Origin: Eustoma russellianum
Taxonomy: Eukaryota > Streptophyta > Magnoliopsida > Gentianales > Gentianaceae
Assembly: GCA_036186865.1 (NCBI GenBank)
Contig: AP025067.1
Coordinates: 21,012,648 to 21,076,647 of the forward strand
Length of the DNA: 64,000 nucleotides
Direction of reading: 5' to 3'
The position numbers were made by a program, and so were the translations under genes. The notes beneath the pieces are model-generated. The model was not told the origin of the DNA, did not search any database, and saw only the letters and a list, made by a program, of their open reading frames with translations. Within the stretch, counting starts at the first letter, position 1. Each line of letters starts with the position of its first letter. This document shows positions 30,873 through 43,843 of this stretch, one piece after another.

Positions 30873-33800
30873 TGTTGGTAAAACCGATCCGATTTAAACA
30901 GTATAAAACGGTGGATAGTAATTTATTATTTACTATAATTGTCGAGTATGACAGTGAGATAAATACCGGTACAAAGTGAAGCAAACTGATTCGGTTATAC
31001 CCATGAAAGATGACAACGACCTCCTAGACAGTATTATCGTTCCACATAAAATACCAGGTTTAGACAGAGGAGTCACAAATGGTTTCTTAAAATTCGAATT
31101 CCTTGTACAGAAATTACGTGCACAGTGTATGTATCACAATTCATCGTAAATGCTAGATAAAATAAGAACACCGAGATTTACGTGAAAACCATCTCTTTGT
31201 AGAGGAAAAAATACGGGCATTGAGAACAACTTCCATAAATTTGAAATAATTAGAATACAAAAGACAGCTCAAGTTTAAATTTAAACTTGAGAAATACAAG
31301 AGAATTAAAACACTCAATATTTTCTTACACTGGATTGGTATAATCTCACAATTCTCTTTTCTTCTATCTATTTTCTTTCACTCAGTTCTCTCTGAATAAG
31401 CTCTTGAATTGCTTCTTGCTTTGGTGTTGGTGTGTTTTTCTTCTGCCAAAACATGTTTTTTTATAGGCAGGTAAAGATGAAGAAAATATGTGCTTTACTA
31501 TTCATATTGTGGTTACTTTTTATTTGTCAAAATTGGTATGCCACCAACCAAACACAAACTCAATAAAGAAGTCTTCCGTTTATTTTCTTTTTGTCATTTG
31601 CGTGAATGCTATCAAATCTCCCCCTCCAGACTAGTGGCATACTCCGACTCTCATTGAGAGTCCATCCCAGCTTGCTTGGCGCACCAATTAAACTTATCAT
31701 TTGTAAAAACATTTGTCATTATATCAACAGGGTTACATGGATCTTCTTGATTTGGAATTGTTCCTCCTCACTAGCTTCCTGAATCCAATGATATTACACA
31801 TAGATATGTTTCGTTCTCACATGATACATCGTATTTTTGCTCAAATCAATAGCACTTTGACTGTCACAATATAATATATATTGTTGTTGTTTGAACCCTA
31901 ACTTATGTAAAAATTGTTTCGTCCAAAGCATCTCTTGTCAGCTTTCATAGCTGCAATGTACTCTACAACAGTAGTCGATAATGATGCACACTTTGAAGTT
32001 TTGACTGGCAATGTATAGTTACCCTACAAATGTAAACAGGTAGCCATAAGTAGATTTTATACCATCTAGATCTCCAGCCATATATGAATCCGTGTATCCA
32101 TCAAGAGTTGATCCAGAACCTCCAAAAGTTAAGCATAATTTTGAAGCTCCTCTAACGTATTAAAAGATCTATTTCACTACTTCTCAATGCGTCTATCTAG
32201 GATTTGATAAAAACCTACTCACTACTCCTACCTCATGAGCAATATCTGGTTGTGTGCAAATCATAGCATGCATCAAGCTTCCTACTATACAAGAATATGA
32301 AATCAATGACATTTCTTCTAATTCCTTCTCCATTGAGGACACTCTCTCTTGCTTAGCTTGAAATGATCAGTAAGTGGAGTTGTAACTTAGCTTTGTCCAT
32401 ATTGAACCGTTGAAGCACTCATTCAATATATCCCTCATGTGATAACCAAAACTTTCTTGTTGCTCGGTCTCGAATGATATCTATTCCCAAGATACATTTT
32501 GCAGCACCTAAAATTTTCATGTCGAATGTTTCTAACAGTTTCTTTTTTAAGATTTGGATCATGTTGACATCTTTTCCGACAATTAGTATGTCATCAACAT
32601 ACTAGAGAAAATGATAAATTTACTATCAGGTTATCTTTGAATATATACATAAGGATCATCAAATATTCTATTGAATTTTTGACTCAGCATGAATAAGTCA
32701 AACTTCTTGTACCACTACCGCGGTGCTTGCTTTAATCTACACGGACTTTTTTCAACCTGCAGACCATGTCTTATTTGCCTTTGATTATAAAGCCTTCTGG
32801 TTGTTCCATGTAGATTTCCTCATTCATATCTCCATGCAAGAAAGCTGTTTTTACAGCCAGTTATTGATGTTTGTTTTCCATAGCTTTCTTTCTTTCTAGA
32901 AGTTGAACTTCATCACAAGCAAGATTCTTTTTCAATTAATACTTCTTTTTGCAAGGCTTTTGACCAACAACCTTTATCTATATGAGATTGTATTTCTTGA
33001 AAGTTTTCTAGTTCTCCATCATTTGTTATAAGAAAGTATTGAAAACTAGGATATCTGGTAGAAGGTGCATGGTCTGTGACAGAGCTTCTCAGTTGAGGAT
33101 CAACATCTTGCATTTCAATAGAATAAGGGGGTTGCTCCCCCTCTTCAACACCACCAGAATCATCGCCTACTTTAGTTACTTTTATATTTCCTCTATTTGT
33201 GTCATTGATCAATGAAAGAATAAGTGTTACCTATGTAACATTTTCTGTAGTAGACCTTTTCTGCATCGTTGAACATTTCATGTTCTTGGAACACGACATC
33301 TATACTTCTGACGACTTTTTTCTTTTTTGGATCCCATAGCCTAAAGCATAATCCTCATTTTCGGTCCCATAAAGATACAAGGAATAGTTATGTCATCCAA
33401 CTTTAACTTTTGGATTCTTGGAACATGCATAAAGGCTTTACATCCAAATACTTTTATGTGAGTGTACCTTACTTCTTTCCCCTCCATACAGCTTGTGGAA
33501 CACCAAAGTTTAGTGGAATCAAAGATGATCGGTTGATCAAGTAGACAATTGTATTGTAAGCATCCTTAAAAAATGACTTAGACAGTTTAGCCATTTGAAG
33601 CACGCATTGCACTTTTTCTGCAATGGTTCTATTCATCCGTTATGCAACTTCGTTATGCTGTGGAGTACCATAAATTGTCTTCTCACGTCTTATGCCATAT
33701 TTTGTGAAACACTCTTCAAATTCTATTAGTATGTACTAGCAGTAATTGTCAGAGCAAGGCGATTCAACTTTTCTATGGTCTTTCTTTCTACCATTGTATG

Positions 33801-36162
33801 AAACTTTTAAAACATTAGAATACTTTACTTTTATTTCTTATCAAGTAGATCCATATTTTTCAAGAAGAATCATCAATTGAAGTAACAAAGTATATGTTTC
33901 CACCTAGAGCTTCCACCTCAATAGAATCACACACGTCAGAGTGAACCAACTCCAATTTGTTTTCTTTTAATCTAGAGTTATTCTGAAAAGAGACATGGTG
34001 CTATTTTCCAAATAAGCATTAATCACATGGGTCTAGTGATTTACATTTGTCTAGCGGTATAAAAGATTGATTTGCTAGTAACTACAACCCTTTCTGGCCA
34101 ATATGTCCTAAATGCATGTGTCACACATTTGGGAAAGCATTACCTTCTACTGCATTTATTTGACCATCACTCAACTTAAAGTGTGTCTTACACAAATTAC
34201 AGCATAACTTCCCTTTTACTATCACCAGAGAACCTTTGGTAATTTTTCACGTTCTATTACCAAAGAGATGCTCATAACGTTCCTTGCCCAGTGTGTTTGT
34301 AGATAAAAGATTGAATCTCATATCTGGAATATGACATACATTTTGTAATGTGAATGTACAACCTAGTAAAGTCTCAACAACGATATCACCCATTCCCATG
34401 ATCCATGAGGTGCTTTTGTTTCTCATCTTCAACGCACCAAAGTCTCCAGCTTTGTATGTGGAGAAGTACTCCTTGCTAGTCGCACAATGATACGAAGCGC
34501 CTTATCCACGATCTATTCAAGGTATAGGTTTGAGACATGATAACATTCATTTCGGTGACAAACCAATGTTGTCTCGCCGTCACCACTTGACGCTATTGGT
34601 GCTATGTTGTTATCTCTCACCTGCTTTTGACCTCGATCTTTGTCTACTTCAAATACATGTAATTCTTTTTTAGGTGGCCATTCTTGCCACAATTCCAGCA
34701 CTTCACTCTGCTTTTCAATTTGGAACCACCTCTGGACTAGTTATAATCTTTTGATTTATCATGACTCTTAAAGTTTCTATTTTGGCTCCTTCCTATTTCT
34801 TTGTGTAAGAAGAGCGTGGCCTTGCTTCTATAGTTGTATCATCTTAATATGCAGCAACAAAAATGACGTGACATCTTTTAATGAGACTGTATCCTTACTG
34901 TAAAGTAAAGTGGTCGTCAAATCATTGAGGGAGGGTGGAAGTGAACTCAAGAGCATATTCATCAGATCCTCGTCCTCTATAATAACAAAAAGACTCGTCA
35001 TTTGAGATACGAGACCATTGAAATCATTCAGATGAGACAAAAAATTTGTACCTTTGCACACTTGGAGTGTGTATATATGCTTATTAAGATACAATTTAGT
35101 TGTCATCATTTTGGACATGTACAAGCTTTCTAGCTTTGTCCAAATTCCATGGCTAAGTCGTTTTCGTCTATGTTGCTTAGGACTTCGTTGCACAGTGCAA
35201 GCAGGTTGCACTTGTGGTCTTATAATCCATGTTTTGCCAATTATTATCTTTCATTGCTTCTGACTTTTCTCTTTTCTATAAAGAGCTTTGTGAACGCCTT
35301 GTAGTATAAGGCAATCTTTCATCATTTTCTGCCATGTGAAAAATCCATCATCTCTACCGAATATTGCCACATTGAATTTTAGCTCTTCCATATTCGAGAA
35401 AGTCAAGAACTAGATAACATCGCTCTGATACTACTTGTTGGTAACAAAGAGCCAATTCTAAGCAGAATAAAACCGTTCATAGAAATTTACGACAGACTAA
35501 AATCGTTGAGTATAACATCGAGATAAATAACAGTAAACGTGAAGTAAACCAATTTCGTAATACCTGAAAAGATTACAATGACCTCCAGTACAGTATTACC
35601 ATTTCACGTAAAATCATAAGTTTAGCCAGATGAGTCACACACGGTCTCTCTTAAAATCTGACTTCTTTATACACAAATTTCGTGCACAGTGTATTTATCA
35701 CAATTCACCGTTAATGCTAGATAAAATAAGAACACCGTGATTTATGTAGAAACCCTCTCTCTGTGGAGAAAAAAATCACAGACAGTGAACAACTTTCACT
35801 ATTCGAAATGATAGGAATACAAGAGACAACTCAAGTTTAGATTTAAACTTGAGAAATACAAGAGAATTAAAACATCCAATATTTTTTATACCGGATTTGT
35901 ATAATCTCATGGCTCCCTTTTCCTCTATCTTTTTTTTCTTTCACAAGCTTCTCTCTCAATAAGCTCTTGAATTGCTTCTTGCTTTGGTGTTGGCGTGTTT
36001 TTCTTCTATCAAAACATGCCTATTTATAGTCAATTGAAGATAAAAAACATGTGTTTTACTATTCATATTGTAACTACTTTGTTTTTCAAAATCGATGTGC
36101 CACCACAATCCAATAATAACGTCTTCCATTTATTTTTTTCCTCATTTGCCTCGTAACTATCA
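30873..36162 (-). mobile_element. Old, decayed Copia (element H)
   Basis: Minus-strand element with divergent LTRs at 30873-31614 (3') and 35436-36162 (5'), a polypurine tract (minus-strand ggagggggagatt, about 31615-31627) and a degenerate PBS (minus-strand tagtatcagagc, 35422-35433). The LTRs differ at many positions and by indels, so the insertion is old. The flanking pentamers attaa (30868-30872) and ataag (36163-36167) do not match well. The interior has only short open stretches. Confidence 0.8.
31628..35421 (-). pseudogene. Gag-Pol remnants of element H
   Basis: Decayed coding sequence read right to left. Gag capsid remnant at 34828-35211 (LESLYMSKMMTTKLYLNKHI, NMLLSSLPPSL). A zinc knuckle near 34660-34710 reads CWNCGKNGHLKKNY, with the last Cys replaced by Tyr. 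Pre-integrase motif CHIPDMRFNLLS at 34247-34432, which is conserved in Copia between protease and integrase. A short acidic frame at 32913-33212 lies between integrase and RT. The remainder is broken by stops and frameshifts. Confidence 0.75.
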
Positions 36163-37640
36163 ATAAGAAGGTGAAAGAAATCAAAAATTGCAATTGAGTT
36201 TTCCTCATTTTCTATATATCATCAACCATGTTTGTGTTAATGTATGTGTCCTAGGCCATGATTTGGATGTTTATGTTATACATTTATCATTAATAAAGAG
36301 GTTTTATTATCATTATTGTTGGTTAGTATATTATACAATTATGATATATGTCCCTGGTTCATTATTGTTATAGAGATAAAATAATTTATAACCAGTATAA
36401 GTATTGATTTAATAATCATAAAATGATTATGTGTACGGTGATACAAATCAATCTTATAGATACTTGTTAGAGAACAATGTATTGGATAGATCCATTATGA
36501 GATTACTACATGGAAGAGCGTCATAAGTAAATCTCATGATAGTCATGTTTTAATCCTTAGACTTGAGATTGTCATAGTTTCCAACATAAGGACTATTATA
36601 TTTTGACATGATCAAACGTTATCCGTAACTGGATAAAAATAAAGGTCATGATTAAATATGTTAGAAATTATGCAGAGGATATTGAACAATCAAGATAGAA
36701 TTTGTCCCTCTCTTATGGGAGAGATATCTTTGGACCCCTCGATTGGTGAGACTGTGAAATGCATGGCAATGCTCAAATGAATTGATAGTGTGATCAATAT
36801 CATTTGTTTTATCAGTCAACTTGGAGATCGAGTAATCATATGTTTGAACAATATAAGTATGACGCTTAACATGGCTTATGTTCAAACTAGATATCTTGTG
36901 ACAAAGGGATTAATACAGGTACTATTATTAGGCTAGTTGGACTGTACTCATATTAATTGGGTAGTCGTAATGCCTTGCTAGAGGCAAATTACGACTTGTT
37001 GGTTTAATAGAGATTTAACCGACTGTCAATTAATATGGGCATATCGAGTCACACACAAGAATGCGTATGAGCTGATATTAATAATATTAATAATATATAT
37101 ATATTAGATACTAATTATTATTATTGTTATTTTTGTTTTTTAATATGATTATATATATATATATATATATATATATTATCGGATAATAACGAAAGAATCC
37201 ATATCTGATATGGATTTTGAATATCTTGATAAAATCCATATCTGATATGGATTCTGATTGGCTTAACTTATCCGATTTGGACTCGGATTTGATATCTATC
37301 TATATGTATACATAATGGTGCATCTCGTACAGAGATCACACACAAGAAAAAAACAGAACTCGTTTTTAGAGAAAAACCATGTTCATCAGCCGCACCATTT
37401 CAAGAGCTAGCACTCTGGACAGAAGCATTCGTGTGGATACCGACAGAGGATGATTGTGTCATCACATCTCCTTCGTCTGCGAATTTCGAATCTGTAGAGG
37501 TAATTTTGAATTTCTTTCATCGAATTAAACGAACAACATGGATCCTTGGTAAGAAATCAGATCAAGTTTTTATTTTTCCGCTGCACGTGTTTTGACTCTG
37601 ATCTTGTCGATTTCCTAAAAGTTTGTGCATATATTTGTAT
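36163..37640 (+). repeat. LTR-like repeat DNA, unassigned
   Basis: Non-coding, AT-rich. The stretch 36470-37060 and the end near 37540-37600 (ggatccttgg ... tttttccgctgcac) look like U3-to-R/U5 sequence of plant Copia LTRs, and 'tctatatgtatac' near 37300 could be a TATA region. I found no partner LTR, PBS or target duplication, so this is a family-resemblance guess. Confidence 0.35.
37150..37176. repeat. (AT)n microsatellite
   Basis: Uninterrupted at-dinucleotide run within the LTR-like block. Confidence 0.9.
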
Positions 37641-38699
37641 ATAATTTTGTGTACATGTGCCAAAACATAGTCATGTACGCTTTTTCCAAGGCAATTGTGT
37701 AAGACCCATCTCACAACATAAATAAACTAAACCAAAATATGGAATATAAATATATGTTTAGATATTAAATATAATCATTTTTGAACCATCAAGAACGATA
37801 TGTTATAAATTATATGATGTAAATATTATTTTCTGGAAGGCAGAGCATCAGTAGTCGATATTTTCGGAAGAAAGAATCACGTTAATTAGTGTGGCTCTTA
37901 TACAATATGTTGACGGTTTTTGGGAACTTGCCAGATTCTATAATCTAGATAAATGATCATTTCGTATTCTATGACTTAGATACGCAGTTACACGAAATCT
38001 TCATGTTCCTGATGTTTAGATTGATAGTTTTGATGGTTAAAGATAATCATATTCTTGCGAAATTTCTAGATGTTAATCTCTCACAAAACAGTCACGTGAA
38101 CTCGTGAAGAGATATCTAGCGTTTAATTAATAGGTCTATCTCGAAGCAAAAAAACAAAGATGTCTATCTATGAAACACTATATTTGAATCTATTATGGTC
38201 AACCTATATGGTTTTACTTTTTTTAAGTAGATACATGGCATGACATCATTCTATTAAGCGATATAAAGAATGTAGTATGGTGAGTTAAAAAATCTCACCC
38301 CTAAACATTATCCACAATTATTTGCTATTTATCTAAGGATTGTCAGCTAATACAAGATTTCAAACTTTACATCAGAAATTTATACACAATGTTTCCGACG
38401 TAAATATCTAGGATGAAATTTTTTTAATTAAAATTACAGGTAGCACTGCAAGGTATAATGTATCAATGATACTCCATTTCTTGAGCACCTCGAATTTAAA
38501 AAATCTGTCACGTGGGTGGGATGATGATATTGTATAGTGTCAATCGAAGATTCTTGTTTTATTGATACTAAAGATCGCATCATGGCCATTCATAGGGCTA
38601 ATCCAACTATCTTATATTCTGTCGAGATTGAAGGAATTAAACTTTCATTCAAGTTAAAAACAATTTACAAGGTTGTATCCTTTCTATAGGGATGGAAAT
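37641..38699. other. No gene recognised
   Basis: About 1 kb of AT-rich sequence without open frames of note, TIRs or LTR signatures that I can support. Confidence 0.4.
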
Positions 38700-39175
38700 C
38701 TACTCCTAACGGCTATTTTTTGACTTGAACAGTGGTCACTGTCAGCGTACTATTAATTATAACAGCTGTGGTAACGACTAGTTACCAATGCAGCTCTGCT
38801 ATGTACAGTGAAAAATTACAATATTTACACGCCTAAGTATAACATCTCAACCTATTATGTTACTGTCTTGATTGTGCTTCACCTCGTTATCTCAGCTCAG
38901 CACTTTCTTTACTTCTTCTTTAGCATGTCTGGTCTTCTTCAGCTCAGTTCGTCTTTCTTGTCTTTATCACCTCGGTCCAGCTTTTATGTTCAGGTCAGCT
39001 CGGCTGTCTGACTTTGTCTTTTTCCAGCGTCGTTTTGGCATATGTCTAAGTCGGCCTAGTTCAGCTCGGCACACTTCGTCCATGTCCGCCTTCTCCAGTT
39101 CAGCTAGACACACATTCGTCTAGGTCTGCCTTCTTCAGTTCGGCTCGACACACCTCAACTGAACTTATTTCTACA
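38700..39175 (-). repeat. Copia 3' LTR (element I), left end approximate
   Basis: Minus-strand start TGTAGAAATAAG at 39175, directly preceded by a polypurine tract (minus-strand cttgaggggggag). It holds roughly 48-bp tandem units at 39050-39160 built on 'cagctcggcacac / cagttcggctcgacacac'. The left boundary is not resolved. Confidence 0.55.
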
Positions 39176-40077
39176 CTCCCCCCTCAAGCTTAGTTGTATA
39201 TATTCATACAACTAAGGTTGGACAATAAGTACTGAAAAACTTTTGTTAAGACTGGTTTGGTTAAGATATCAGCTATCTGATTTTTTGTGGGAATGTATTG
39301 TATGCTGATCTCATTTACTTTACTTTTTTCACGCATGAAATGTCTATCTATTTCTACATGTTTTGACTTATCGTACTGAACTGGATTATTTGTCATACTT
39401 ATGGCAGAGACACTATCGCATAAGATTTGTATGGGTAGTCTTGCCTGAATGTAGAGATATTCCAGAACTCTCCTAATCCATATGCCTTTGTAGATTCCTA
39501 GCGCAAGTGCTCTCAGCCAGCTTTTGGATTACTTCTTGACACTACTGCTTGTTTCTTGCTATGCCATGTAACCAGATTGCCCCATAAGAATATTCCATAA
39601 CCAGTCGTTGATCGTAGATTTTGCATCCAGCCAGTCTGCGTTCGTATAAATATGTATGCCTCGATCTAAGCTTTTCTTGAAGTATAGTCCATGCCCTGGT
39701 GCATTCTTGAGATTCATAAGGATTCTAAATGCAGCTTGGAGTTGTTCATTAGTAGGATAATGCATAAACTATGATACATAACTCACTGCATAGCAAATAT
39801 CAGGCCTAGTATGAGACAAGTAAATTAGTTTTCCAACTAAATTTTGATAACCTAGTTTATTTGTTGGAGTGTTATCTCATTGATCTCTGGGCTTGTATCC
39901 CGGCTCAACCGGGATGCTGCCTGGTCTGCATCTGAGCAAACCAGTTTCTTTGAGAAGATCCAGTATGTATTTCCTTTGTGATATATAGAGTCCATCTTTG
40001 TTTCTTGCAATTTCCATTCCCATGAAATATCTCAATTTTTCTAGATCTTTCATTTCAAATTGTTGTGCTACTTACCT
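39176..40077 (-). pseudogene. Copia RT C-terminus and RNase H remnant (element I)
   Basis: Read right to left: FEMKDLEKLRYFMGMEIARN, YISQRKYILDLLKETGL, then after stops YPTNEQLQAAFRILMNLKN, YTNADWLDAKSTINDW, and NPVQYDKSKHVEIDRHF with ADILTKP. These are the RT thumb and RNase H blocks of Copia elements, broken by stops and small indels. The RT catalytic region and integrase are missing. Confidence 0.8.
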
Positions 40078-40539
40078 GATGAGCAGCACAGTGTCCAGCA
40101 ATAAATGGTTTTTGTGATGGCCTCCAGGGAGCATTGCAGGTCTTCATAAGTGGTTTTCCTTCTTGGACCAGTTTTGCTTGAAGTTTCCAACAGTCATCGA
40201 CTGTATGGCCTTCCTTCTTGTAATATTTACACACTTTACCTCAAGAAGAGGCAAAGTGTCTTTTAGCAGCCAGTCCAGATGCTTATGCTGGCTATTCAAA
40301 ATGCAGAGCTGAGGATTCTACAGTGGCAGATCCTCCTATCATGACATTCTTCCAACTTTCTTCGTGTTTGTTTTCAGCGAAGGCAACCTTCAAGGTTGGT
40401 AGTGGTTTGTACTCAGAATCCAACTTCGTGCAGTGTCAAATTCTCGTTTTGTCCAGTCAGGAAACGAAAGACCCTCTTCCTTTCTTTGATCCATTTGTAG
40501 AGTGCATCATTAGTGATACAGGACCACTGATGTGCTTCA
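40078..40539 (-). pseudogene. Copia Gag remnant (element I)
   Basis: Minus-strand zinc-knuckle region reading CKYYKKEGHTVDDC (about 40190-40235), with the second Cys replaced by Tyr, followed by KLQAKLVQEGKPL. It abuts the RT remnant at about 40077, so protease, integrase and most of RT have been deleted. The upstream part of Gag is interrupted at 40540 by LTR K. Confidence 0.65.
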
Positions 40540-42660
40540 TGTAGGACCTGAAAGGCACCACTAGAAGGGACGTTATAGTGGGTGCAGAAAATTTGGTTTT
40601 TAAAATTGTTTTAAACCAAAAACCCAACTTCTGAAAACAGTTTCTGTTTTCAGGACCTGTTTTGCAACGTTTTAAAAACTGGGTTACAGGTCTTCAAAAA
40701 TTCTGAAATTTGGAGAGATCTTAGTCTCAGATGTTTAGAGTATCTCCTAAAAATTTCAGATCAAAATTCAACCTTTAACCCTTTCGAAAATTGTTGATGG
40801 TCAGATTGAGCGAATCTGCCAGAAACGGTAGTCTAACTTGAAAACTTTATTCCGATTAAATGGTGGCTTGAAATGGTCTGAAAATTTAATGACAAAGCCC
40901 TTTTTATGTTTATTTAATTGGGTTGAAACAGTTTTGAAAAATGCCTTTGGGAAGTTAGTCAAATACGTTCAAAGTCTCAACCTTTGCAAGCCTGAAAATC
41001 AGACTGCACTAGTCTCAAAACTTTTGACATTTGGATGACTTATACTTGTCCAAAAGGGTTGAAACTTACGCCAAATGAAACTTAAAACGTTTGGGTATGT
41101 TTCTGGAAGTTTTCGTGATTTTTGAAATTCGTTTGATATTTTTAAGATCACGATGAAAATGATGCATTGTGCTGGAAACTGAAAGTAAGTGCTGAAAAGT
41201 AAAGAACGCAAGGAATTTTATACTGGTTCGGTTAAATCAACCTACTCCAGTCTTCGAAGACACCTTCCTCGGTTATCACTAATCAAAAAACAACAAACAA
41301 CACCTTACCACACAGGTTTGATGGAGTTATACACCAACTCCAACCCTTTACAAACCTTGTAAGAGATTACAATGATCACGAACACCACCACCGAGCAGAT
41401 GCAAGATTGATCACAGCTTGATCAATCTTTTACAACAACGTATCATGTATGGTGGTATATATGAAGCCTATACAATATATATTAATATGAATACAATAGG
41501 CTTTGAGAGAGAAGAAGAAAGAAGCGTAGAAGAAAAGTGTGGAAACATTTTTGCTCTCTTGGACTTGTAAGACTTTTCTTGTTTTTGATTTGCTCTTCTT
41601 CTCCTCTTTTTAACTCCTTATGGCCGCCCCCTATTTGCATTTTCTTCCCCTTGGAAATTATCTTTTAAGTCCTTGGAAGAATACCTTGCATCATTGTGAC
41701 ATTCACTTGCTTACTTGGCAACACTTCATTGGATGATCATTATAGCCTTGATTACTTGGCACTCATTGATTGGATGAAAGTTGTCATCATTTGATGACTG
41801 TATAAATCTGAAAATATCACTTAAAAATATGTGTCAATTAGTGGTTAAAGTGTTGCCATAAGTCACATAATTAATCCCATAAAATTTGCAAGACAAATTA
41901 TCTCCATTTACTTCATAAATTTCGGCCAACACGTTCAACACATGCTGAAATTTTTCAGCATGTGTAATATTCAAGACATATTCAAAATATTGCCATATAA
42001 GTATTATATCAATCCTTGAATATTGAGAAGCAAATTTATCACCATTAACTCTACAAAAATTGGCCATTATAGCACACACATGCTGAATTTTCAGCATGTG
42101 TCATATATGTGACATAGTTTGAAACATTACCATGTGTAGCTCCCTTCTTTATGTCACCAACCTTGTATACTTCATTCTTGGCCAATCAAGATGCCAACTA
42201 GGCTCCACATATGCTCCATCAAGGCTGTAGTAGGCCTGTATGAGGCTTGAGCATGTGCTGAATTTCATTTTTGTAAACTTTGTAAAATAGTGCACAATAA
42301 TTATACACATATGGTATATTCCAATCAGCCCTAAATTGATTTTTTAGAACACTGTAGAATGTATTGAATATGTAAAAAGTGTCTAGATACATGTTATATG
42401 TCATGCCAAAAATGTTCCATGTGTCGTGTTCGTAGAAAACCGAATTTTTGACTTTTGTCGATTACACGATTTTTCTCCGATTAAATTCAAACTTTTTGCA
42501 CATGTTATATATATTATATCACACATAATATACATAAAATAATTTGAATATTCAGCTCCTAATGGCTGAGAAAAATGGCGCCACATGTGACATAAAAGAA
42601 TGAAATTGAAATCTCCACAATTTGGCTTAATTGGGGGTGATTTGTGTGTGCCAACATGGA
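40540..42660 (-). mobile_element. Antisense LTR related to element B LTRs (K), right end uncertain
   Basis: On the minus strand it ends CTTCTAGTGG TGCC ... GGTCCTACA at 40540, the same ending plan as LTRs A and B. The 'gactggagtaggttgattta' plus accgaaccagt block (minus strand, about 41222-41250) corresponds to the block near 3290 in element B. A pentamer cttca precedes it (40535-40539). The same pentamer follows a 'ggcaaca' at 41717-41723, giving a possible 1184-bp LTR. Similarity of layout to B argues instead for about 2.1 kb. No internal region is attached, so it may be a solo LTR in the gag of element I. Confidence 0.55.
41848..42110. repeat. Tandem repeat with two hairpins
   Basis: Two imperfect copies of about 140 bp, each with a palindrome: 41939-41964 (12-bp arms, cacatgctgaaa/tttcagcatgtg) and 42077-42100 (11-bp arms, cacatgctgaa/ttcagcatgtg). 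Confidence 0.75.
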
Positions 42661-42987
42661 ATGATTTCATGGATGAATATAACATGTAGACCACGAAATT
42701 TCTGGTCATTTTTGAAGTGTAGGGGCTGGCCATTTACATATGGCAAGTACGTGACACGTTGGCAAAGTTTCGGTATTCACCCGATACGACAATTTTTGGT
42801 TTAGAACATTGTAACGTGTCGTAATAATTTTGTCATCACCATGACTTATATCATATGATATAAGACCTGAATATACTCATCAATATGAGGTAAGTATAGT
42901 GGTGTGACGTTAACGTACGTTCATAAAATATATAATGTGTCGGTAGTACGTTGGAATATATGTGTATAGTACCTTTTAAAAGAAATC

Positions 42988-42990
<3 letters not shown>
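42661..42990. other. No gene recognised
   Basis: AT-rich sequence between LTR K and the (AT)n tract at the LINE 3' end. Nothing supported. Confidence 0.4.

Positions 42991-43020
<30 letters not shown>
42991..43020. repeat. (AT)n microsatellite at LINE 3' end
   Basis: 15 at-dinucleotides directly beyond the 3' end of the minus-strand LINE. Confidence 0.95.
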
Positions 43021-43023
<3 letters not shown>

Positions 43024-43843
43024 AAACAATGTAATATTTTATTAAAATGCCTCACTTATTGTGGAGGAATACCTTATTACAAGAGATCATCATACGAAAA
43101 GAGATAATGTAAATATCTAATGAGGGCTAATTTCCATTCGCATATGATATGCCGTATTAAAACCTTACCAAGTAAAACCACCATTGTGGATAAAACCTTG
43201 GCGAAGGAAAAAAGCATACATATTTGTGCGTCTGGAATGTTTAGCCAATAATACATAAAGAACGATAAAACGCTGATATTGAAACCGCCTGTAGATAATC
43301 TTTGCAGTCGTGCATCCAAAGAACAAAGTCAGCCCCAATTTGCAGTGATGAATCATGTGATCCTCGTAGACAAAGTGTGAAATATTATGTATAGGCAAGA
43401 TGTTGTGCAATAAAGCCACCATATGTCGTAGGAGAAAGTACATACCCATATCGCCTTGATTCTGGGCGAACCAAGGCAGTTCCATCCATGTCTTGTATTT
43501 CTCCACAATCTGGTTGTTGATGTCCTGTGCTCAAGGGCCGCCTCTCCATGTTATTCCGTATCCATGTCATGGCAGCCATGTTTAACCAAATATTGGACAA
43601 CAAAGCAAAGGTTAATCTGTCGCATATAATCACCAGCAAAATAACAAAGACAAGCTTAAGAAGGGGGAAAGCGCACCAATGTTGCATGTGTTGTAAGAAA
43701 ATACAGGCAACTTTTTGTATATGAAGCCAGCACATATTGACCCTCAATGTCGAAATGTAGGTAGTTGTACGCCCATGAGAATGGCACCCCGCACTTCACA
43801 AGGAAGACTGTGGAACGTGTGAAATTCTTGAAGACCTGCTCCT

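Noticed and set aside
36163..36167. Target duplication of element H (attaa/ataag).
   Set aside because: Pentamers do not match; left as unresolved.
40323..40544. 73-codon plus-strand frame as a gene.
   Set aside because: Shadow of the minus-strand Copia Gag remnant of element I.
43077..43747. Minus-strand frames of 80-120 codons downstream of the LINE RNase H as extra LINE genes.
   Set aside because: They overlap in several frames in the 3' UTR position and show no domain.
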